Shown piece by piece: positions 31,892 through 42,725 of a DNA stretch of 64,000 nt; the first letter of the stretch is position 1, and each line of letters opens with the position of its first letter. The position numbers and the translations under genes are program-made. The DNA comes from Deinandra increscens subsp. villosa. Lineage: Eukaryota; Streptophyta; Magnoliopsida; Asterales; Asteraceae. The stretch covers positions 4,867,524 through 4,931,523 of the forward strand of contig JBCNJP010000024.1 of assembly GCA_039602395.1 (NCBI GenBank), in the 5' to 3' direction. The notes beneath the pieces were generated by a model, which saw only the letters and a program-made list of their open reading frames with translations, was not told the origin of the DNA and ran no database searches.

Positions 31892-32881
31892 CTGGTTGGT
31901 TTACCCGGCGACACTACAGTTTCGCTACATAGTGTCGCTGGATGAAGATATACATAGTTTCGCTACATAGTTTCGCCCAGAGAACAGTAGAGTTTCGCTG
32001 GTCGCGAAAAAACACATAAATCAGCCTAAAAATCAATCTAACAGCTTCCATATTACATGCAATTCATTATCTAGCATGCCTAGACATTTACCAACATCAA
32101 ACAACAAGATTTAACACCTTAAACATGGGTTTTCACATCCAAATCACCAAAAACACATTTTTGACCTAAAATGACCTAAATAGCACAAATCTCTATCATG
32201 GTTGGATTTCATACATAAAGTTGCAAAATTTATAACAGATCTAACATCCCTAAGCAACATACTAGCAGATCAAGCAGTTTCATGAAAGTTTAAGGATGCT
32301 TTTTAAGAAAACTCAAAGAAAAGGCATAAAGAGAGGTTTTGGGACTCACGATTCGATCAAGGAATCGAATGGATGTTGTCTTGAGGCTGAGATCTTGATG
32401 TTTTGTTGTGTTTCTCGACTGACCAGAATTCCAGGAGAGTGTGTGTGTGTTTTGGAGAGAATGGTGCAAAAATGAGGCAACTAGGGTTTTATGTTATTAT
32501 ATATCAGGGCCTAGTTTCGCTGGCAGTTTCGCTGGCCAAGCGAAACTGGCTCTGAACTCGTGCAGGCCAATCAGGTTAGCTAGCTACCGGGCGAATCTGT
32601 AGTTTCGCTCGGTAGTTTCGCTGGCTACCAAAATAAGGCAATTTTCACATAATCAAGTGTTTGCAATTTGTCATGCTATTAACGATAATCATGCTTTCAA
32701 ATCACATTGCACAAAATGACAATAAATAGTGAACACATAACACATATGGACGAGTTCGGTGATCAACCAAAGGACGTGGACGTATTCGGCCTAGTTAAGC
32801 ATTAGTTACTAAGTTAACACTTATAACATAACTAACAGAATTGTCTAACGGAAGTAAACCTTGAAATTCTCGGATGTCACA
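31892..32881 (-). repeat. Gypsy-2 3' LTR, proximal part
   Basis: Continuation of the LTR after the CAGGT duplication (31887-31891). The two parts add up to about 2.6 kb, the same as the 5' LTR (2598 bp). It ends in GGATGTCACA at 32881, next to the polypurine tract. Confidence 0.9.
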
Positions 32882-33032
32882 TCCTCCCCTTGTAATTGGA
32901 ATTTTCGTCCCGAAAATTATTCTTGCGTCGTAGCGTTCGCAGCCTCGGCTGTCGTTGGTGCTGGGGGAAAGAAAGCAAAAGTTTTAGGGTCGTCACATCC
33001 TCCTCCTGTTAAAGGAATTTTGGTCCCCAAAA
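32882..33032 (-). promoter_or_regulatory. Gypsy-2 3' region with polypurine tract
   Basis: On the minus strand AAGGGGAGGA abuts the LTR. About 110 bases upstream is a second tract, AACAGGAGGAGGATGTGACGA, that mimics a PPT plus LTR start (TGTGACGA). Confidence 0.7.
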
Positions 33033-36000
33033 TTAAATCATACCTTGAGTTTCCGCGGATGTTTGCTCGAACAAGTGAGGATACTTTTTCTTCATTTGAT
33101 CCTCTCGTTCCCAAGTATATTCAGGTCCGCGCTTTGAGTTCCATCGCACTTTGACGATCGGAATCTTGCTACGTTTGAGGGCTTTCTCCTCGCGTCCCAT
33201 GATTTCTACCGGTTGCTTGATAAATCTCAAATTTTCATCAATTTCCAATTCCTCCAAAGGAATTATTTCAGTGTCTTCAGCCAGACATTTCTTCAGATTA
33301 GAAACGTGAAACACGTTGTGGACTCCATCGAGTTCGGCCGGGAGTTGTAATCGGTAGGCCACCGGGCCTACTTCCCCGATGATTTTAAACGGACCGATAT
33401 AACGAGGATTCAACTTTCCACGTTTTCCAAAGCGTATCACTCCTTTCCAGGGAGATACCTTCAATAGTACCTTATCGCCTACCTCGAACTTCAAAGGTTT
33501 ACGGCATTTGTCGGCATAGCTCTTTTGTCTGTCACGTGCTGCGGCTATCCGCTTTCTGATTTGAATGATCCGTTCAGTTGTGTCATGAATGAGTTCTGGT
33601 CCAGTGAGTCCTCTCTCACCCGTTTCGGCCCAACATACGGGCGATCTACATTTTCTGCCATAAAGGGCTTCAAAAGGTGCTGCACCGATACTTGAATGAT
33701 AACTGTTGTTGTAGGAGAACTCCACCAACGGAAGGTGAGCTTCCCAGTCTTTACCGAAGTCGAGAACGCAAGCTCGTAGCATATCTTCTAAAGTCTGAAT
33801 CGTTCGTTCCGTCTGACCATCGGTCTGTGGGTGATAAGCTGTACTCATATCCAGTCTGGTTCCCAGTGATTCTTGCATAGATTGCCATAGTCGGGAAGTA
33901 AATCGAGGATCTCTGTCGGAGATGATAGTCTTAGGCACTCCATGACGTGCCACAATTCGGTCAATGTACAGCTTGGTTAACTTATCCATATTGTCAGTTT
34001 CCTTCATCAGGATAAAATGTGCAGATTTGGTTAATCGATCAATGATAACCCAAATCGCATCCGGTCGATTCGATCGATGAGGTAATCCTGTTACGAAGTC
34101 CATGGAAATATCCTCCCATTTCCATTCTAGGATCTTTGGTTGCTGCAATAGCCCAGAAGGCTTTTGATACTCGACCTTAACCCTTGAGCATGTTAAACAC
34201 TTAGCCACATATCGCGCAATGTCGGCTTTCATGTTCGGCCACCAGTATAAGTTCTTCAAATCCTGGTACATTTTATCTGATCCAGGGTGCACCGAATATA
34301 TTGACTTGTGAGCCTCGTCCATCACGAGCTCACGAAGATTCCCAAGTAGAGGAATCCAAACTCTGTCATTATAATACCTGAGTCCATCAGACTTAACCTC
34401 AGAGTGACCATCTACACCACGCAGTGCTTCAGCTGCGAAGTTTTCTTCCTTTAAGGCTTCTCGTTGGGCATCGCGGATCCGATTCGGCAATCCCGTGTGA
34501 ATGGTAAGTTGCAGCGTTCGTACCCGTCGAGGCTTTTCGTATTCTTTCCGACTTAAGGCATCAGCCACAACATTGGCTTTTCCCGGGTGATATTTGATTG
34601 CTAAGTCATAATCATTCAGTAGCTCGACCCATCGTCGTTGTCGCATATTGAGATCCTTCTGTTCAAAGATGTGTTGTAAGCTCTTGTGGTCGGTAAATAT
34701 TGTGCACTTTGTTCCGTAGAGGTAATGTCTCCAAATCTTGAGTGCATGAACAACGGCTCCCAATTCCAAATCATGCGTTATATAATTCTTTTCAGTATCC
34801 TTCAGTTGCCTGGACCCATAGGCAATCACTTTGTCCCGTTGCATCAACACGCAACCGAGTCCTTGGATTGATGCATCACAGTAAACCACAAAGTCGTCAA
34901 TCCCATCGGGTAACGCGAGAATCGGAGCTGAACATAGCATGTCTTTAAGAGTTTGAAACGCGCGTTCTTCTTTTTCACCCCATCTATATTGCACTCCTTT
35001 GTGCGTTAAAGCCGTTAAGGGTTGGGCCAATTGCGAGAAACCCTTAATGAACCTTCGGTAATATCCGGCAAGTCCCAAAAATTGTCGGATTTCGGTCGGC
35101 GCTCTTGGAGTAGACCAATTCTTGATAGCTTCCACTTTAGCTGGGTCGACGTGAATTCCATTTTGATCAACAATGTGTCCAAGAAACTGGACTTCGCGAA
35201 TCCAAAAATCGCACTTTGAAAACTTAGCGTAAAGCTGTTCCTTGCGGAGTAATTCCAAGATAAGTCGTAGGTGCTCCTCGTGTTCTTCCTTTGTCTTGGA
35301 GTAGATCAAAATATCATCGATGAAAACTATCACAAACTTATCGAGGTACGGCTTGCACACTCGATTCATCAGATCCATAAATACGGCAGGTGCATTGGTT
35401 AGCCCAAACGGCATAACCAGGAATTCGTAGTGACCATACCGAGTTCTGAAAGCAGTCTTGGGGACATCCTCATCTCGAACGCGAAGTTGGTGATATCCAG
35501 ACCGTAGATCAATCTTTGAGAAGTAACTTGAACCTTGCAGCTGGTCGAAGAGATCGTCGATTCGAGGAAGTGGATACCGATTTTTGATCGTAACTTTGTT
35601 AAGCTCTCGGTAGTCGATACACATACGGAACGTTCCATCTTTCTTCTTAACAAACAAAACCGGTGCTCCCCATGGAGACGAACTTGGACGAATAAACCCT
35701 TTGTCGAGTAGCTCTTGAAGTTGTGAAGAGAGTTCGTTGAGTTCACTTACCGCCAAACGATAAGGTGCGCGTGCAATCGGAGACGCTCCAGGAACTAAGT
35801 CGATTCCAAACTCTACTTGTCGAAATGGAGGCAAGCCAGGCAGATCTTCAGGAAATACATCGTGGAAGTCGCGGACTATCGGGTAGTCGTCGATTCTGCG
35901 CTCGGGAAGTGTCGAATCGGTGACGTTTGCAAGAATCGCGAAGTGACCTTTGCGAAGGCACTTTTGAGCTTTGAGAAACGAAATAATACCAGTTACTGTT

Positions 36001-37661
36001 CCACCTTTTTCACCTTGGACCGTTAACACTTTACCTCCTTCGAGTGGGATACGAACCACTTTTTCTTTACATAAGATTTCAGCTCGATTCTCAGATAACC
36101 AATCCATTCCTACTATAACGTCAAAACTACCAATCGGGAAAGGCATAAGATCAATTCCTAACGTATGGCCAGCTAGTTCTAACTTACAGTCCTTAACTAT
36201 CTGAGTCGTATCATGAAGTTTACCATTTGCTAGCTCTACCACATACTTAGCGTCTAGGGCAACAGGTTTAGCATTAATCAATTTAGCAAATTTTGTAGAA
36301 ATAAAGCTTCTTTCAGCACCAGAATCAAATAACACAGTAGCAAAGAAACCATTCAATATAAATTTACCATTAATCACGTTGGCGTCGTTGCGAGCTTCTC
36401 CTTGACCCATGACGAAAGCTCTTCCTCTGCCATTTCCACCATTCCCGTTCCCGCCATTACCATTCCCACCGTTGTTTCCTTGATTACCATTACCCTGTCT
36501 TCTCAACTGCGGGCAGTCCCTCTTAATGTGGCCTTGAGCACCACATTCAAAACAGCCACGGGCTCCACCATTATTGTTCTGATTATTTCCTTGCCCGTTA
36601 CGGTTGTTCCCATAGTTGTTGCCATGATTGTTGTTGTTGTTGTTTTGCCTTTGGCGGTTTTGTTGCTCAGGTAGAGTTGCCCAACAGTCTTTTGCTTCGT
36701 GGCTCTTCTTCCCACACCTTTCACAGCTCAAGTTCTTTCTACAAACACCAGCATGATGTTTCCCACACTTGTTGCACAGAGGCAGGTTACCCCTGTAGTT
36801 GCTTTGCCCATTACCGCCCTGGCGGTAGTTACCACTGTTGTTCCCAGACCTCTTACTTTGACCTTGGGAGTTATAAGACCTCCCAGTGCTGTTTCCAACA
36901 CTCTGATTGTTCATTGAGTTTTCAGGAGCTTCATCATCAGCTTTTCTTTTGCCACTAAGGGCAGTCTTCTCAGTGGCCTTTGCAGGAAGTGTACCCTTCT
37001 CAACCTCCTGATCAGTAAGTTTGTGAGCCAAACGGATGGCTTGCTGCACGGTTGCGGGGTTGCTGGCAGTCACTAATCCTTTGATTTGAGGCGCGAGGCC
37101 TTCCAGATAACGCTCGATGCGTTTGAACTCAGCATCAACCATCGTGGGGCACAAGACCGCGTACTCATGGTAACGCGCAGTATATTGTTCAATTTCAGAC
37201 CCAGTCATCTTCAGATTCAAGAATTCACCTTCTAGCTTCTTTACTTGGTCACGGGGACAGTACTCCTCCATAATCAGTTCCTTAAATGCTTCCCATTGCA
37301 TGTTATTAGCCGCATCAATCCCAATCATCTGGATTTCAGCATTCCACCAGGAGAGAGCAGCTCCCTCAAAGGTACCAGTCGCGAACTTCACTTTGTCTCC
37401 AGCAGGGCAGTTACACATGGAGAAAACCTTTTCAGACTTCTCGATCCATCTAAGGAGTCCCACCGCTCCTTCCTCGCCGGAGAACGTCATCGGCTTACAG
37501 TCCATGAAAGACTTAAACGTACAGTGATGCTGGTTTCCTGATGCAATAGATAGTTCGGGTTTTAAACAATTCAAAATATAATCGCTCTGTGCCTTAACCG
37601 GCATAATAATTACCATGCGCGGCAATTGTAGCTTGGACGGCTGCCACGGCAGCTTGCACAT
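33033..37661 (-). CDS. Gypsy-2 Gag-Pol polyprotein, intact
   Basis: 1542 codons, uninterrupted. Approximate residues: Gag core 60-230; zinc knuckles near 310-345 and 370 (CFECGAQGHIKRDC); protease LFDSGAERSFIS near 445; RT from about 600 with FRMCIDYRELNK and the catalytic FIDDILIYSK near 782; RNase H near 924 (VVYCDASIQGLG); integrase zinc domain near 1120; DDE core from about 1186 with SDRDPRFTS and YHPQTDGQTERT; C-terminal chromodomain near 1484-1530 (VKVRWNSKRGPEYTWERED). All catalytic motifs that I can check are present. The start Met (37661) overlaps a separate 45-codon ORF, so the true initiation site is uncertain. Confidence 0.9.
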   Translation of the reverse strand: MCKLPWQPSKLQLPRMVIIMPVKAQSDYILNCLKPELSIASGNQHHCTFKSFMDCKPMTFSGEEGAVGLLRWIEKSEKVFSMCNCPAGDKVKFATGTFEGAALSWWNAEIQMIGIDAANNMQWEAFKELIMEEYCPRDQVKKLEGEFLNLKMTGSEIEQYTARYHEYAVLCPTMVDAEFKRIERYLEGLAPQIKGLVTASNPATVQQAIRLAHKLTDQEVEKGTLPAKATEKTALSGKRKADDEAPENSMNNQSVGNSTGRSYNSQGQSKRSGNNSGNYRQGGNGQSNYRGNLPLCNKCGKHHAGVCRKNLSCERCGKKSHEAKDCWATLPEQQNRQRQNNNNNNHGNNYGNNRNGQGNNQNNNGGARGCFECGAQGHIKRDCPQLRRQGNGNQGNNGGNGNGGNGNGGNGRGRAFVMGQGEARNDANVINGKFILNGFFATVLFDSGAERSFISTKFAKLINAKPVALDAKYVVELANGKLHDTTQIVKDCKLELAGHTLGIDLMPFPIGSFDVIVGMDWLSENRAEILCKEKVVRIPLEGGKVLTVQGEKGGTVTGIISFLKAQKCLRKGHFAILANVTDSTLPERRIDDYPIVRDFHDVFPEDLPGLPPFRQVEFGIDLVPGASPIARAPYRLAVSELNELSSQLQELLDKGFIRPSSSPWGAPVLFVKKKDGTFRMCIDYRELNKVTIKNRYPLPRIDDLFDQLQGSSYFSKIDLRSGYHQLRVRDEDVPKTAFRTRYGHYEFLVMPFGLTNAPAVFMDLMNRVCKPYLDKFVIVFIDDILIYSKTKEEHEEHLRLILELLRKEQLYAKFSKCDFWIREVQFLGHIVDQNGIHVDPAKVEAIKNWSTPRAPTEIRQFLGLAGYYRRFIKGFSQLAQPLTALTHKGVQYRWGEKEERAFQTLKDMLCSAPILALPDGIDDFVVYCDASIQGLGCVLMQRDKVIAYGSRQLKDTEKNYITHDLELGAVVHALKIWRHYLYGTKCTIFTDHKSLQHIFEQKDLNMRQRRWVELLNDYDLAIKYHPGKANVVADALSRKEYEKPRRVRTLQLTIHTGLPNRIRDAQREALKEENFAAEALRGVDGHSEVKSDGLRYYNDRVWIPLLGNLRELVMDEAHKSIYSVHPGSDKMYQDLKNLYWWPNMKADIARYVAKCLTCSRVKVEYQKPSGLLQQPKILEWKWEDISMDFVTGLPHRSNRPDAIWVIIDRLTKSAHFILMKETDNMDKLTKLYIDRIVARHGVPKTIISDRDPRFTSRLWQSMQESLGTRLDMSTAYHPQTDGQTERTIQTLEDMLRACVLDFGKDWEAHLPLVEFSYNNSYHSSIGAAPFEALYGRKCRSPVCWAETGERGLTGPELIHDTTERIIQIRKRIAAARDRQKSYADKCRKPLKFEVGDKVLLKVSPWKGVIRFGKRGKLNPRYIGPFKIIGEVGPVAYRLQLPAELDGVHNVFHVSNLKKCLAEDTEIIPLEELEIDENLRFIKQPVEIMGREEKALKRSKIPIVKVRWNSKRGPEYTWEREDQMKKKYPHLFEQTSAETQGMI

Positions 37662-37731
37662 GTTCGTTAATCATCGCTTGCAGTTGCGCGGGTGTCAAGT
37701 TAATGTTGTTCCTTCCAGCCCTTCCAGACAT
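37594..37731 (-). CDS. 45-codon ORF matching the Gag N-terminus (Gypsy-2)
   Basis: ATG at 37731, TAA at 37594-37596. The peptide is essentially the same as in Gypsy-1 (7805-7942). It overlaps the first 20 or so codons of the Gag-Pol ORF in another frame. Retention of start, length and stop in two diverged subfamilies suggests either an ancestral frameshift or a working upstream ORF. Confidence 0.5.
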   Translation of the reverse strand: MSGRAGRNNINLTPAQLQAMINEHVQAAVAAVQATIAAHGNYYAG

Positions 37732-38263
37732 TTTGCTGAACAGTTAAAGTAGCCAGTGTTCAGTCACAGTTATACTTTATACATATCCCATAATATGTAT
37801 ATTAACAATTCCCGTTATCCCACTATTAGTCCAGAAAATTTTGTGCAAAATCGAGGCGTCGTCGGAGAACGTCGTAAGTCGTAAGTACTATCGTCGAAAG
37901 TCGGCTTCCCCATAAAAGTCACCGTCGGCGTAGTCATCGTAGTAGGAATCAGGACGTAACGCGTAGCATCGTTTCGTTGTCGCTTTCCCCCGGCATAGTG
38001 CGCGTATTAGCGTTCGCGTTTCGTATTCGTGTGTGAAAATTTCCTAAGGCTTTCCGTTAGACTACCTAGACACTGTCTATATATATATTTATATATATAT
38101 ATATACATATGTACTAAGCTTTTACTTACACAGCAGAGCGAGTATCCCAGGTTGGCACGTAAAAATTTTGTTTTGGGAATTTGTTTGTCCGTTTGTAACT
38201 AAGGTTTTCAAGTTGCAGTTTCCAAATCGTTTTAGAAAATGATTCCAGTTCTCTGCAACTTAT
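37732..38263 (-). other. Gypsy-2 untranslated leader
   Basis: About 530 bp between PBS and the first ORF, with a TA-rich stretch at about 38073-38105. No gene is seen. Confidence 0.6.
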
Positions 38264-38276
38264 GGCTCTGATACCA
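38264..38276 (-). promoter_or_regulatory. Gypsy-2 primer binding site
   Basis: GGCTCTGATACCA on the plus strand, TGGTATCAGAGCC on the minus strand, next to the 5' LTR. Confidence 0.9.
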
Positions 38277-38279
38277 ATC

Positions 38280-40877
38280 TGTCACACCCCCAAATTAACC
38301 ACTAACGGAGTTTATACCGTTAAGGGGTGCGACCAGACCAGGACCACAACCATTAGTTACAAATACTAAACGAATCAGAGTAAAGTCCAAACATAAATAA
38401 TAAAAACAGTTTAACAGTACGCAGCGGAAAACATTATCTTTAGCACTAACCACGTGCTTTACATAAACATTGTTCTAAATTCCCAAGTTTAGTTTAAATA
38501 AAAATAAACATCTTCTTGTGCCGTGTCAACCTGCTCTGGATACTCTTCAGCGATCTGCAAAAGTTTAAACCACGCAAGTGTCAACCTAACGGTTGGTGAG
38601 TTCACAGTGGGCTTGTCATGCATTGGCCCGGTCTCATAATCATAATCGAGTCAACATATACTTATGAAATATTCATTTGTGAAAAGCAATGCTTTGTGAT
38701 ATCCAAAATCATGATTATTGTGGTTTAGTAAAAGTATCGTCCATAACCTACGTTATCGGGTATGTACTAGTTTTGTATAGTTAAAGTGCTCAACCGATAT
38801 CGCGGGTAGCTAATCCGTTGTTCCATGCACTAAGGAAGTTTGTACCAAAGCTGACCATAAATTATTGTAGTGGCCGTGCCATCAGCACTGCGGACCTACG
38901 TCATCGCGGTTTTGCCTCCCCCGTGTCCTCTCGGGATCACGGTCAGATAGGCTGATATTGTACCTCCGTGCACTCCCCGTGCCACGGGGCGGAGTTTGTC
39001 AAACTCCAGTAGATCTACCCAACATCCCCTCGCTTTACAATTAATGGTACAATTTAGTTGAGGACTTTTAAGTTTCAAGGCATCCTTAGAAATCATGTGA
39101 TATCATGTGGTTTAGACTTTAACCTACGCTAGCCATATTAAAAAAAAAGGGTTTACCGGATTCTTATGAATCTCAAAAGTGTTTTCAGTTTCGTTTCAGA
39201 AATAGTTGTTTAAGTAATTCACAAGTGCTTCCCATAAAGCACTTCAAGTTCATCAAGTGGGTGCCGAGCACTCCAAGTTTTCAAGTTTATCAGGGAGGTG
39301 CATAGCACTCTCGAGGTTGTCAGCATTGTTTTTCATTTGGTTATTCGGTGTGATCCAAACGGGTTCACGGTAATTAGGTTAGTGACACTTACCTTGGGTT
39401 GCACTGCTACACTTGCTATAATATCCAAGTTTGCTTAATGAAGACCTATGAACACGTTTAGGTCTTAAGTATTAGTTTTGTGTCTAATCTTTACTTAACG
39501 TCACTATGGCCCATAACATAGCACGTTGGAACTATGACTCGACATACAGACAAACGACACCGATGGTTGATCATGAACAATGGTTTACAAAATACAGAAA
39601 TCATAGCACGTTTCATCATAGCATATTCATGTAAGTCATGGCATAACATTCAAGTAAATTGCACAAGTTTGGATTTAGGTCTGGTCACAGTTTCGCTAGC
39701 ATAGATTCGCTAGGCAGTTTCGCTGTGTGCACGGGCAGCACTTTCGCTAGGCAATACCCGATGACACAGTTTCGCTAGGCTAGTTTCGCTCGAAACTGTT
39801 GGCACAGTTTCGCTCGCCTAGTTTCGCCCGAAACTGGTTTGAACTTTCGTTCAGGGAATTTCGCTCGGTAGTTTCGTTCGGACAGGTCTGGTTGGTTTAC
39901 CCGGCGACACTACAGTTTCGCTACATAGTGTCGCTGGATGAAGATATACATAGTTTCGCTACATAGTTTCGCCCAGAGAACAGTAGAGTTTCGCTGGTCG
40001 CGAAAAAACACATAAATCAGCCTAAAAATCAATCTAACAGCTTCCATATTACATGCAATTCATTATCTAGCATGCCTAGACATTTACCAACATCAAACAA
40101 CAAGATTTAACACCTTAAACATGGGTTTTGACATCCAAATCACCAAAAACGCATTTTTGACCTAAAATGACCTAAATAGCACAAATCTCTATCATGGTTG
40201 GATTTCATACGTAAAGTTGCAAAATTTATAACAGATCTAACATCCCTAAGAAACATACTAGCAGATCAAGCAGTTTCATGAAAGTTTAAGGATGCTTTTT
40301 AAGAAAACTCAAAGAAAAGGCATAAAGAGAGGTTTTGGGACTCACGATTCGATCAAGGAATCGAATGGATGTTGCCTTGAGGCTGAGATCTTGATGTTTT
40401 GTTGTGTTTCTCGACTGACCAGAATTCCAGGAGTGTGTGTGTGTGTTTTGGAGAGAATGGTGCAAAAATGAGGCAACTAGGGTTTTATGTTATTATATAT
40501 CAGGGCCTAGTTTCGCTGGCAGTTTCGCTGGCCAAGCGAAACTGGCTCTGAACTCGTGCAGGCCAATCAGGTTAGCTAGCTACCGGGCGAATCTGTAGTT
40601 TCGCTCGGTAGTTTCGCTGGCTACCAAAATAAGGCAATTTTCACATAATCAAGTGTTTGCAATTTGTCATGCTATTAACGATAATCATGCTTTCAAATCA
40701 CATTGCACAAAATGACAATAAATAGTGAACACATAACACATATGGACGGGTTCGGTGATCAACCAAAGGACGTGGACGTATTCGGCCTAGTTAAGCATTA
40801 GTTACTAAGTTAACACTTATAACATAACTAACGGAATTGTCTAACGGAAGTAAACCTTGAAATTCTCGGATGTCACA
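38280..40877 (-). repeat. Gypsy-2 5' LTR
   Basis: 2598 bp, TGTCACACCCCC at the left and GGATGTCACA at the right. Close to identical to the 3' LTR. It contains the word arrays at 39690-39995 and 40505-40625, and a TATA box near 40492-40500 on the minus strand. Confidence 0.92.
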
Positions 40878-42052
40878 CCCGAGGTGGAACACAGTAACTT
40901 CCACTTGAACTAGTAGCAAAATTAATTTCAGGTTGGTTAGACTTTTTGCTTCTTGGAAGGTTTTCTCTGGAGGTGGTCTTTCCTCTAGAGGGATTTCTTC
41001 TTTCTTGAGCTTCAAAATGCTCATACCCATCAGCAAAGTGTACATGTGGTCTCTGCTTTGGAGCAGTAGCTAATCTGGGTTGAGTTTTATTTTCCGGTTG
41101 AACATGAGTTCGGGCGGAGAAATGTTCCGCTTGAACTTCAGCCGGAAAACGATTTTTCTTTAAAACAGAGAAACTTTCATTTCTATCATTACCAATTAAG
41201 ACCTTGTTGGAATCAGATCCAAAATGCTTCAAAGTATAGTTTCTCATAAGTGAAGTTATTCCTGTGAATTTCTTTGAAGGTCAACCTTTGGTTTCAAAAC
41301 AAGTTTTGGTTTCTGAAATGGTTTAACTTTACTCATTGGGTTAAACTGACATACAACAGCTAGGTGACCTTGTTCACCACAGCACATGCATTCAACAACT
41401 TTGGTTTCAAATTTTCTGGGAGACTCAAGTTTGGTTATTTAGTTGAAATTTAGTTGACCAAGCCTTTGAGTTTGACTTCCCTTTGATTGCTCATGTTGCT
41501 TTCCTCTAACTTTTGAATTCTTGGGTTCATAAACAGTTGGTGGAGGAACGACAATTGATGGTTTTAAAATGTTTGATTGGTCAGCTGAAGCAGATGTGCT
41601 TGCAACAGTGACTTCAGTTTTCATAGACTCAACAGTGTTTTCAGAACTTGATTGTGATGAAATGTCATCAACTGTGAGACTAACTTTGCATTTAGTTTTT
41701 AGAGCATCAATTGGTTTGATTACAGGTGAGTATTCAATTGGTGGTTCAACACAGTTATACCCAACACCTGCTTTACCATACATCCCTCCCATCCACAGTT
41801 TCTCAGCCTTTTTGTTTGCTGCTTGGAATTTATCACAAGTAAACAAAGCATCTTTCAGCTTGATCTCAAGAACATCAACCTCAGCCTTAGCATCTTTGGT
41901 TTTGTTTCTTGATTTCTCAAGCTTTGAGAGCAAGTCATGAAGCTGTGTTTCAAGCACTGAGTTGGTTTGTTTTAACTGTTCATACTCTTTGGTTAAATTT
42001 TCAATTTTTGAAATGTATAATGATTCAGTTTTCTTAAATCATTCCTTTAACT
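40878..42052 (-). pseudogene. SIRE Gag, C-terminal part
   Basis: Minus-strand open stretches 41957-41439 and 41247-40878. The first is a coiled coil (KLEKSRNKTKDAKAEVDVLE) followed by a Ser/Thr-rich region. Between them lies a zinc knuckle, CMCCGEQGHLAVVC (about 41349-41390). The second carries VEVQ/VQPE-type repeats (FPAEVQAEHF) encoded by the element's word. It ends in CVPPR at the Gypsy-2 LTR. A stop (TGA) just after the MITE site and frame changes near 41250-41440 show decay. Confidence 0.75.
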
Positions 42053-42060
42053 CATTTAGG

Positions 42061-42717
42061 CAAGGTTGCAGAAATCGCTTGGCGGTAGCTCGACAGTCGA
42101 CTGGTGTTAAGCGATTAATCGGATTAATCAAGATTAATCAACAATTAATCGGAGACCCTAAATTATTACATATATATTCCAACATGGCAATATCCTAGTA
42201 TAGTTAATAAATAAATAACCTTAAAAAATAATAAACTAGTACTTATCCAAGTAAAAACTACAATATTAAAGTCAAATACGTTTAATAATCTAAAAAAACA
42301 AACACATTTTTATACTTAAATTGTCATCTTCTTTTAACATTCTCATGGTGATTCCAAGATTTGGACTCCATCCGACTCGTACTCATTTTCAAACATTACC
42401 ACCTCATCCTCGGACTCGAAATCTCCATCAAAAAGTTCCCTCTGGGGTGCTTGATTATGAAAAGGTAGAGTTGCATGTTAGGTTTTGTCGACTTTTGGCC
42501 TTCTCTTCTAATAAACGTTAAAAGAATATATTTGAAAATTTTTTAATTAAAAAATTGGCTAACCGTCAAGGCCGCCAAGACCGCTAAGGACCGCCAAGGA
42601 CCGATATTGACCGTTGTTGACCAACTGACCGTTAAACCATTAATCATAGACGGTGAGGGACCGTCAAGCGATTAGTCGCTGATTAATCACCGATTAATCG
42701 CGATTTCTGCAACATTG
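42061..42717 (+). mobile_element. hAT-type MITE inside SIRE gag
   Basis: 657 bp with 18-bp terminal inverted repeats, CAAGGTTGCAGAAATCGC and CAATGTTGCAGAAATCGC on the opposite strand (one mismatch), and a perfect 8-bp target duplication CATTTAGG (42053-42060 and 42718-42725). Eight-base duplications are typical of hAT transposons. Subterminal ATTAATC and CCGTCAAG/CCGCCAAG repeats are visible. No transposase, so it is non-autonomous. The gag frame is regained if one copy of the duplication is removed. Confidence 0.88.
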
Positions 42718-42725
42718 CATTTAGG

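Larger units (their letters stand above)
20075..40877 (-). mobile_element. Gypsy-2: chromodomain Ty3/Gypsy element (Tekay-like), coding-intact
   Basis: Minus-strand element with 5' LTR 38280-40877, internal region 32882-38279 and 3' LTR 20075-32881, the latter interrupted by the TR-GAG Copia. Without that insert it would be about 10.6 kb. One uninterrupted Gag-Pol ORF is present. Its flanks do not match (AAACT at 20070-20074, CCCGA at 40878-40882), which fits the SIRE inversion. LTR subfamily B, shared with the LTR at 61870. Confidence 0.9.
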
